Source of the DNA: Seriola aureovittata
Taxonomy: Eukaryota; Chordata; Actinopteri; Carangiformes; Carangidae
DNA length: 64,000 bases
Reading direction: 5' to 3'
NCBI RefSeq assembly: GCF_021018895.1
Contig: NC_079387.1
Coordinates: 1,281,083-1,345,082, forward strand
This document shows positions 55,092 through 64,000 of the stretch, one piece after another. The first letter of the stretch is position 1. Each line of letters starts with the position of its first letter. The translations under genes were made by a program, and so were the position numbers. Below the pieces are notes generated by a model. The model was not told the DNA's origin and did not search any database. It saw only the letters and a program-made list of their open reading frames with translations.

Positions 55092-58000
55092 GTAGGTCCC
55101 TCCAAGGTGCTGCTAAAGAGGATTATTTTATTCTGCTTTACTGCTGCTTCCACCTAGGTTAGCTGGCAAGATGTGATCCCCATGTGACATCGCCTACAGC
55201 TGGACTGGTGCACACTTCTGCTTTCTCCCACAAAACATCTGTTGTTCAGATGAAATGCTGCTTCAGACTGGGGGGTGGGGGGTGTGAAACACCAATTCTA
55301 AGCCAAAATCTGAGGACCTGCAGACAGTCTGGCAGCTTCTCTGTTTCTAAATTTGTTCTCTTTCAGATATAGTCGTGTTCTAAGTGTGTGTTTTCTGTGT
55401 TTTCACTTGTGTCCTGCCTGTATTCAGGCAGATTATGAGACAATGAATTCATTACTTCATCCCCAGAAAATTAATCCACAGCTATTTTAGCAGGTTTCAA
55501 TTTCTCAAATGTGAATATTTTCTATTATCATATTCTCATTTGATGGTAAATTAAATGTATTTGGGGTTTGAACTGCTGGGATTTTAAAGTATGCAGTTTG
55601 AAGATATTGTAAATCCTCTGTCATACAATAAGTGAAAATAATGGTATGTAGCAGCCTTACTCATCTGTATTGTTGGATGAAGAACATTATGTTCCCTTGA
55701 AAACACTCTTGATATTTGTAATACCCTATGTAATGTGTGTTGGCAGCCCTTGGGTATACAGTACATCTCTGCCTTTAAATTTAGAATCAGTTTACATAAG
55801 ATAATACTGAGCAAATAGTTTGGGTGGATCTTCAATCATTTAGCGTTTGATAGTTCATCAAAGGACATGTACCACAGTGTTCTATTTTTCTCTTCTTGAC
55901 AACAAAACATACAATGAATTGATCCTACGAACAAGGTTTGTTAGTCTTGCATATCCGAATCCTGATATATCTTATTCATCTGTGCCAAACAGCTCCACTG
56001 CTGTCTGAGTCACTCTAGCACTGCTGTACTCATTATGTCTCTGAATGACTAATCTCCCAGCTCTGGAGATGACGATGGTGGAGAGCGAGGCTTGCTCCAC
56101 ACCTGGAAGGGCTACTCCTGCAGTGTCACCCCAGAGAGGCTGCTCCTACCCCGGCCGATCCTTCAGGTCGCTCTGGGCACACGACATGGAGTTCTGCTGG
56201 TGGAAGGTAAAGCTTTTTTTTATTGTTTTAAGATTTGGGGGTATTTGTATTTGTTTATTACAACCAGACATTAGAGAAATGACAGGAAAGTCAGCCACAC
56301 TCAAACTTGCTGTAGTGAAAGAGTAATTCTTTTCAAGAACTGAAAAAACTAAACTTGAGATGAGAGATGTTCCATGTTCCTCTTTGATCTTTGTGCTGTT
56401 GTTACTTCTTATCCAGGAGGGCAGGTGTACAGTTTTGGGGAGCTGCCATGGAAGCAGAGTCAAGTCCCTGAGCCGACGAAACCCACCCTGGAGAGCGCTC
56501 TGAGCGGGCAGCGTGTGGTCGCTGTTGCAGCTGGAAGTTTCCACAACGGGGCAGTGACGGAGGATGGTGGCGTCCACATGTGGGGGGACAATGGTGCGGG
56601 ACAGTGTGGCCTGTCGGGCCTCAGCACCGTCCCCAACCCGACTCCGGTGGCTGTGGTGGAGACTGACACCAGCCCCCCGCAGACGGTGCCGGTGCTGGAG
56701 CTGGTCTGCGGGGAGCAGCACACCCTGGCGCTCTCTGTCCAGCGGGAGGTATGGGCGTGGGGTAGCGATTGCCAGCTGGGCCTCAACGCCAGCGTCTTTC
56801 CTGTCTGGAAACCACAAAAGGTTGAACACTTAGCAGGAAGGTATGTTCTTCAGGTGGCTTGCGGGGCTTCACACAGTCTGGCTCTGGTTCGCTGCCTGGG
56901 CCCCCAGGACATCCACCGACCCCCTGTGGACAAATGCAGACAGTGTAACCAGCTGCTTTACACCATGACAGACAAAGAGGACCACGTCATCATCTCTGAC
57001 AGTCACTACTGCCCCCTCGGTGTGGAGTTGACTGAGGATGAAGGGAGACTGGAGGCGCCTGCCCCCGCCCAAGGACTCAAAACATCCCCATCTGAGCCAG
57101 TCCTCCCCTCCCATACTTCCACCTCAAACTCTGATTCCTCAGCACCTCCTAAAAGTGCTGAGCACTCCTCTGACCCCACCCCCTTCCAGGACTTGGAGAA
57201 AGGCGAATCAGCCGTGGCTAACGGAGTGCTGCAAGCCTCAGACTCTGACCACACGGCTCAGTACAGAGGCAGCAGCAGTGCCGTGTCTGTGGTCAAGAGT
57301 TCACTCTATCCAGACGAACAGGCGGTCAAAGACTACCTGAAGAAGCTGACAGACAACACGCAGACAGACGCAAAGACGGCCGCTGGAGGACTGCACACGC
57401 TGCTGGTGAGTCTCCACCTTTCACTGCATAATGATGGAGAAAAATACAACATCTTTCACATCATTTTTAGTTACTATGAAAAATCTAAAATCTTTTCTGC
57501 AATTCAGCTTGTAATTATTCATTTGTGACTGGAAATAAAGTAACTGAAAATTGTCTTAAGATGACAGTGTTGCTAGATTTCAGGTTCTCAGACTGAAAAA
57601 GACAGATGTGCCTGTATTTTCACACTGATTGTTAAATTTGTTTTCACCAAAACATTTTAGGAATTTACTGATTAGCTCAGGATTTTATATCATTATCGGA
57701 TTCTTCGGATTAATATCTTGTGTGTAATAGAAGTACAGCTGAAATGAGTAGTTGATTAATCGATTCGTTGATTGACAGAAAGTTAATCTGCAGCGATTAA
57801 TTGTAAATTCACTGATTCCAGCTTCTCAGATGTGAATATTTTCTGGTTCTATGAGAGCAAACCGAATATATTTAGACTGATTTGGACAAAAGAAATAATT
57901 TGAATAAGTCAATTTGGGCTTTGAGAAATTGTGGTGGCCATATTTTTCAACTGATTAATCAGATGATTGAGAAAGTCATCAACCGATTAATCAATAATGA

Positions 58001-61000
58001 AAATAACTGGCCTAAATAGAAGCCTAACATGCTGTAGGTCTTATCAAACAGTACTCAGACTCCTCTGTCACTAAGACTTTGACCTTTGAACTGTGAGTTT
58101 AAACCTGATTCTTCTGTTTCTCATCCAGCCCTCAGCCGGAGGCCTTGCCTCCACCTCGAGCTCCGCGCTCAACAACCTGGTGGCCTCCTGCGCCTCTGCG
58201 GTGGGCGAGCGGGTCGCTTCCACCTACGAGGCCTTGTCTCTCAAAAAGATGATGAACTTCTACCTGCCCTCGGGTGTGTCGAGGTCAGGTGGGCCAGCGG
58301 GGATTACCGGTACCGTCCCTGGAGTGGGCGATAACAAAACCGAGCGCGTCCGCCAGGAGGAGTCCATGCAGACCAAGAAGAGCTCCAGCACAGGAGACAT
58401 CCGCGAGGAGGAGGCAGAGGGTCTGCGGCGGCGCCTCTCGCTCCCAGGACTCCTCTCACAGGGTAGATACGCTGTTCACCTCTTATCATCCTCCTATTCT
58501 CTGCTGCGTAAGTACACCTTGCGCATGTGCAGGTCGCTGTCAGTGTGTGCGTTTGCTTCGGGCTTCATCATCCAGCTTGTGAGCACTGCTCAGGCTTGTC
58601 ATTGTGGCATGCTGTGTGTCTTTATTTTTACACCACATCTTTTAACAATCAAGAGCATTAATGGCTTTAGAAGTTAATTATAAAATGTATAAATCAATAC
58701 TAAAAGTGACTGGAAGCAAATAGAGGGAAAACAAATTTATTGGACTGGGTTAAAAGCTGCAAAACATAACACCCTGTAATAATTTGACAGCAAGATGCAC
58801 CAATCAGTTCACTCAGACATCTCTCAAATATCCAAATTTTTAGACATAATGAAAAATGGCTCTTGAATCCACTCAATAATGCAGCTCCCCACACACTTAA
58901 TTCTCCGAACACAACTCTCCGAAAGGAGCCATTAGAACCAGTTTGAGCCAGGTTAGCCCATCTGAATGGTCGCCTTTGTGTGATTAAAAACACATTTTTT
59001 AGCCTCTAACTTTGTTAATCTGTCTCAGTAAGAGGTGACAGAAAAACGGATGCCACTTTACTTTGCGACTGTCTTTGAACTTTCTCCCCCTGGCGGTGGT
59101 GGAGAAAACATTGGAGGGCACAGAAAGATTTAGCAGATTTACCACAGCAAAATTAAAGTTTTGTGTCTTAATAAAGAGAGAGGAGAGAAAGGAATGCTGT
59201 GCATTGTGGGATAGGACTTAGCTTCTGTGTGACCCCGAATAGAAGTAAGCAGGTGTAGAAAACCGATAGATGGATGGAGTTTCCCCCGTCTAACGTCATT
59301 TCTGTCATTCCTCACAGATCATTTGCTCTGGATTTCATCATCTGCTTTTGAACTGACCTCCTTGTGGGTTTTATGAATATCAGGTTTCAAGGCTGAAAGA
59401 TCAGGTTTGATGAGGAAATTAGGAGACAAATCATGAAAACTCTCACACAAGTTAAAAAAAAAAAGGAAGAAAAAAAAAAAGCCATTGTGCTCATTTGGTT
59501 CGACACATGAAGAGACGCCACCGGTCAAAATCAAATCCAGTGGAGAAATTACAGCCTGAATAATGATTATGTTTATATGTCTATCAGCCGTAGATGTGAG
59601 GAGTCTTGACATGGCTGCTGTTATTAATAAAGGCTGGATATTAAGTCCCGCCCAGTGTGTCTGTGTCCTTTGGGTGACCAGATGGCTCTCCACTGGAGGC
59701 CGTGAAGATGCTCAAGACAGTAAATTAGCTGCTGTGTCCTGCAGTCCTGTAGTTTCCAATAATGGAAGAGAAGAAGCAAGTTTTTTTTTTTTTATTGTTA
59801 ACTAAAATGATACTGTTTTGATTGAGCCTGGTCTCTTTTTAAAAGGTAGCTTTGTGGAGTTTATGATCTAAATTTCAGAAATCAGGCGTTCTCTGACTTT
59901 TTCACTGGAAGTTTTAATCATCCTTTAACAAACAGAACCACTGGTCAGAGTGACACTGAACCATAAATCTCACTATTTGATAATTTCTCTGCTCTGTCTG
60001 TTTTTGATGCACTCATGTTATAAAATACGCAGCTCTCAGTGAAAGTGGGATCTTAACATGGTTACACAAATGTAATAGTGTGGATATTTAACACAAAATA
60101 CAGTGCTAAACTATTATTGTTGATGCAATAACATCACCTCCAACATTATGCTGTGTTTGCAAAGGAGATAGCTGTCTTGATACTTTGAGATCTTTTCATT
60201 TTCTCCTCAGAATATATCAATATGATGTTATGGAACAAAAACTTCCCCTTGAAGAGGAAGTTAATCTCTCTCTCCTCTCGCTTATCAGTGTTTGTTCTGT
60301 GTGCTGACTGCTGGCTTCTCCTCATTGTTTGTCTGCTGTATGAGCATGTGTTCGACATGATCCAGCTGATGTGATCTGCTCTGAACATCACTGCTGTCTC
60401 TGTGCAGGCGTGTGCTTGCTTTGATAACATTCATTGATTTGTGCTGGACTTTGCACCTGAAATTTAGGTTGCTTTGATCTTGAAAACATGTCCACAATTC
60501 ATTAAACATTATCTATACAGTGTGTGTAGTGTTAGCTAATATAAGACATTCTTTAAAGAGACTGAGGTCACTCAGTCTTGGGCCAGTGAAGTGGGTTTGC
60601 AGTGAAGAGATAAAAAAAGGAAAGACACTAAAGAAGTGCTGTTCCCTTTTCTGTATTAACAGTTTCCCCGCGGCTGCTGAGGAAAGCCGGTCGTCACAGG
60701 ATGCGCGCAGTCGCCCTCACTCCCCTGGGAGGGGCGGTCCCCGAGGCCCAGGAGGTACTGCCCACCCTGCAGACAGAGGTGTGGAGCTGGGGCCACGGCG
60801 ACCACGGACAGCTGGGACATGGAGACAACCTGGCCAGGTAGGATGCGACACATTACAACAGGACAGGATTTTTTTTCCTCACAACTGACATCATGTGATT
60901 ATCAAGAAAAAAGCACAAAGAAGGGAGAAATTACCAAATTGGGCAGAAGCAATATGTTAAAACAATAAAACATATTGATCATGGTGATATGTCGTGATTC

Positions 61001-64000
61001 TATAATTTAAACAGGTTTGTGCAGAAGCTTTTTGTGGGCCTTTAAGATGTGTTATTTGTCTCTGACACTAGTGTTATGTGTCTGTTTACAGGTTACAGCC
61101 ACTGTGCATCAAGAGTTTGAATAATAAGGAGGTGGTGCGGGTGGCAGCCGGCGCTCATCACTCCCTCGCTCTGACCGCTCAGTCTCAGGTCAGTCGGTCA
61201 CAGCTCCAGTCTTTGACCCAATTTACCACTGATTTGTCCGTTAACTATTGAGAGCAGTCGCCTACATCAGTGTGTCCTCCTGTCTTCCAGGTGTTTTCAT
61301 GGGGCAGAAACAGCTCTGGTCAGCTCGGACACATGGACTCACCCAGCACAGTCCCGCGCCTCGCAAAGGTGAGGAAACCAACTCCTGTGCAACCACACAC
61401 ACGCGCAAAACCTTGTTTTTCACATCTGAACTTTTCGCCTCCTCGTGCAGCTATCGGAGGGCATCCGCGTGTGGGACGTGAGTGCTGGAGAGAGACACTC
61501 CCTCCTGCTTGCAGATGGAGACTGCATCCAGCCCATCATCTATTACAGCGGACAGCAGGTGAAAGAGGGGGATGAGGAGAGTCAGGCCAAGGAGCCAGGT
61601 CAGCAGGAAGAGCAAGAGGAAGAGGAGGAGCGGGCAAGAGGCTACACGCCACAGCCTGTACTACTACCCTTCTGCATGAATGTAAGGACACAGTAGCTGG
61701 TAGCTTTTTTTTTGCAAGTCAGATTTGTGATTTTAATCAATTTAGAGAATAAAAATGCACATTAAAAGAAACAACCAGGAAGCGTCAATGTTTTTTTCCA
61801 GCTGGGTTACGTCAGCAGTGTGTTTGCCGGTGGCCGGCGATGTGTGGCGCTCTCGGATAGGAACGTGATGGGCTTCATCGCTAGCCTCCACGAGCTGGCC
61901 GCAGCAGAGAGGAAGTTCTACTGCAAGCTGTGTAATGTCAAGACACAGATAATACGCCCCCTGCTGGAGCTCGGTAAGAGTGACACAAAGGGGAAAATAA
62001 ACACAGAGAATAAGGGAGAAAAGTTTAGGTTCAACTCGAAGGCTGTTTTTATCATTTGTTTTGTTTATGTTCTGTCCTCCTCCAGAGTCTCTGAGCTCGG
62101 CCCTCGGACAGGTGACCCTAGGGCTTCTGCAGACGCTTGCGGGTCGCTTCAGCCTCCTGTGTCACCTGACCGGGCAACATGCCACCAGCCTCACCGCCAA
62201 CCTGCGCCGTGGCCGTGATGTCAAAAGTCTTCTCATCCTCGACCACACCAGCATCTTCCTCGATTCTTATAATGAGTGCGTCTTTACCCCTGTGATCGAT
62301 ACAAAAATGAATAGATTAATAAGAATACTAATTACTGCCTTTGTCTGTGTAATAACACGTCTTTCTTTATTCCTGTCAAGGTTCTGCAACTGCCTGGGCA
62401 ACTTCCATGTAATGGGCGGTTTCCAGGCCCTGACCAAGCCCTCGCTGTGAGTACACACAAATCCACAAACACAACATTTAACACATGGAGCTCATTCCTA
62501 TAAACCCAGACATGATACACTGCTGCACCCAGAAACTCAAAAGTCTGATGAAAAAACAAAACAGATCCTAAACGTGACGCATTCGATTTTTAATAACAAG
62601 TGATGATTTTCTTTGAAGAGATTTCTTTGGGAAGACTCCTGAGCTGCTGCAGAGGCTGTCGGAGTGCAGCGAGGAGAACCCCGCCATGGCCGACCTCCTG
62701 GTGGCGCTCTTCTACCTCCCAACTCGCCACATTCATGAATACGGCCGGCTGCTGCTGAAACTGGCCACATGCTTCGAAGTGGTAGGAAAACATACAGACC
62801 TTACTTCTCTAGTGGGTTTTTTATTTATTATTGTCTGATCCACTTTTGTCCATTTTATATGTGTTTTTTAATTTTTAAGATTTAGTTTTCACAAGAGCAA
62901 GCAAAAGAACCAATCAGTTGGAATAAATTTAATTGGAAGTAAACCCTCTGAACACTGTCTCCTATGATTTGTACCAGATTGGGCTTTTCATTTTCAGTTA
63001 ACCTGTCAATCATTTTCCTCACTAATCAGATTGTAGTGTAGAAAGGTTGTCTTGAAAATAGCTGCTGATTTAATCATTTACCTAATTGTTTCAGCTGTAG
63101 TAGCAAATTTCAGTTCAAGGACCTTTCTAAGAATTTACAATTACATCCAATTGTCTATTTAGGACATTATTAGGAAACTTATGACCTGTAAAACAAATTG
63201 TTGCCCCATGTCTTGATAGAAATATTAGTTTTCAAGCTTTAAAATGTAAAAATTTTTCTAAAAGCCTTAAAAATGATTGGAAAAATGAGCCTAAATTTTC
63301 ATTTGTGTATGAACATTTCTTTTGGTAAAATCAGCAGAATGTGACCATGTGTGAAAAACCATGTCACATGATTCACGGTGAATGTTTTTGTGTGTTCTCA
63401 GTGCTCCAGTGACTACCAGAAGCTGCAGGACAGCTGCTCCAGGTTCGAAGCTCTGGCCCTGCAGCTGAAGCGAAGACGAAAGGAGGCCGAGTACACGTTC
63501 CACTTCTGGAAGAGCTTCCCTGGCAAAATGACGGTAAACTCGCTGAGTGTATGTGTTTCTCGTTATTACCATCATGCGTATCCTTCACATTGAGCCCATA
63601 GAGGTGTCACATGATGTCACAGATGACTGAATGGGTGTCATTGTGTGTGGTCAGGACTCTCTGAGGAAGCCTCACCGCCGGCTGATCTGCGAGAGCAGCA
63701 ACAAGGCTCTGACCCTGCAGAACGCCGGCAGGTTTTCTGTCAACTGGTTCATCCTTTTCAACGACGCTTTGGTCCACGCACAGGTCAGCTCCACACACAC
63801 ACATACACACACATACACACTCACTCACTCACTTCTTTTGGCTATTTCACTTTCTAAAGCCGCCATATTTGAGACAGTGTAACCTGGTGTGTTTCAAGCG
63901 TTTGTGTGTGCTTGCCTTCGTGCTGTCAGGGCGTGGCGCCTTGTAAAAATCTTGTAAGTATGCAGTCAGAAGCAAATGTCAGCACAGAGACCCCGACTCT
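55072..64000 (+). CDS. als2: Alsin, Rho/Rab5 guanine nucleotide exchange factor (5' part)
   Basis: Alsin activates Rab5 on early endosomes and binds Rac1; loss in humans causes juvenile motor-neuron disease. Exons: 55072-55091, 56061-56206, 56417-57405, 58129-58462, 60663-60837, 61092-61188, 61291-61368, 61451-61681, 61802-61973, 62086-62275, 62381-62446, 62619-62781, 63402-63533, 63655-63783, all in frame, giving 974 residues before the edge (human protein 1657). RCC1-like repeats are visible as HGVLL...[29 protein letters not shown]...[21 protein letters not shown] and [27 protein letters not shown] starts the DH domain; FPGKMTDSLRKP and [15 protein letters not shown] belong to the PH region. 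MORN and VPS9 domains lie beyond the window. An acidic Glu-rich insert (about 61,600-61,640) interrupts the RCC1-like region. als2a versus als2b is not resolved. Confidence 0.95.
55465..55590 (+). repeat. Dispersed teleost repeat, copy 11 (fragment)
   Basis: The segment TTTCTCAAATGTGAATATTT and GGTAAATTAAATGTATTTGG match internal parts of the family. It lies in als2 intron 2. Confidence 0.5.
57735..58010 (+). repeat. Dispersed teleost repeat, copy 12
   Basis: This is one of the best copies: GCTGAAATGAGTAGTTGATT, then TTAATCTGCAGCGATTAATTG, CTTCTCAGATGTGAATATTT, and an end with AACCGATTAATCAATAATG. It lies in the als2 intron following exon 56417-57405. Confidence 0.7.
58463..60662 (+). other. 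als2 intron
   Basis: This 2.2-kb intron has donor GTAGAT and acceptor GTATTAACAG. No further exon is supported. The open frame running on past the donor for about 70 codons does not resemble alsin, whose next residues (VSPRLLRKA) resume at 60,663. Confidence 0.75.
62970..63115. repeat. Dispersed teleost repeat, copy 13 (diverged fragment)
   Basis: CCTGTCAATCATTTTCCTCA with ATTGTTTCAGCTGTAGTAGC resembles a reduced terminal half of the family. The match is weak. Confidence 0.35.
63930..63953 (+). other. als2: Possible als2 24-nt microexon in the PH region
   Basis: Eight in-frame codons (GVAPCKNL) lie between a good acceptor (GTGCTGTCAG, ending 63,929) and a perfect donor GTAAGT at 63,954. The phase is 0, matching the previous exon end after HAQ. 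Human alsin goes directly from HAQ to FSTHH, so this would be an extra segment. It may be a chance splice-like pair. Confidence 0.35.

Noticed and set aside
56146..56829. 227-codon minus-strand open frame
   Set aside because: It is antisense to the als2 exon encoding RCC1-like repeats and resembles no family I know.
58463..58677. Read-through extension of the als2 exon past 58,462
   Set aside because: The frame stays open about 70 codons but lacks alsin similarity. The expected VSPRLLRKA resumes at 60,663 across a valid donor and acceptor.

Overview
The window looks like nuclear DNA from a teleost fish, most likely a percomorph. The genes are split into many short exons with GT...AG introns, the proteins are vertebrate signalling and neuronal families, and the introns carry long (TG)n/(CA)n microsatellites plus dispersed repeats I recognise from percomorph genomes. 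No bacterial, CRISPR or tRNA features were seen. I ran no database search: gene names rest on recalled family sequences, and exon limits come from splice consensus plus reading-frame continuity.

Layout. (1) 1-14,591: repeat-rich DNA with no coding exon. It holds a possible first exon/promoter near 1.86-2.02 kb and a possible 5' UTR exon at 6,254-6,344. (2) 14,592-37,579 (+): inpp4a, type I inositol polyphosphate 4-phosphatase, with 25 coding exons in the longest form. It has two alternative last exons: one ends in a hydrophobic membrane tail (31,764-31,944), the other in a soluble tail (37,447-37,579). It also has an 18-nt microexon and a Ser/Pro-rich cassette exon. (3) 40,199-42,253 (+): a four-exon short-chain dehydrogenase most like bdh1, with a membrane-anchor-like N-terminus instead of an evident mitochondrial presequence. 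(4) 46,946-52,892 (-): a neuronal nicotinic acetylcholine receptor alpha subunit, best read as chrna2, in eight coding exons. (5) 55,072 to the right edge (+): als2 (alsin), covering the RCC1-like region, the DH domain and the start of the PH domain. The MORN and VPS9 parts lie outside the window.

Two genes act on membrane signalling: inpp4a removes the 4-phosphate from PtdIns(3,4)P2, and als2 is a Rab5/Rac1 exchange factor of early endosomes. chrna2 is a ligand-gated cation channel and the SDR is a metabolic oxidoreductase. Nothing indicates that the four are co-regulated. bdh1-like and chrna2 converge; chrna2 and als2 diverge across about 1.5 kb.

I found no new multi-gene system. The observations most worth checking concern transcript structure: dual 3' ends and small exons in inpp4a, two apparently extra introns in chrna2, a possible 24-nt microexon in the als2 PH region, and an overlapping upstream ORF at the inpp4a start.
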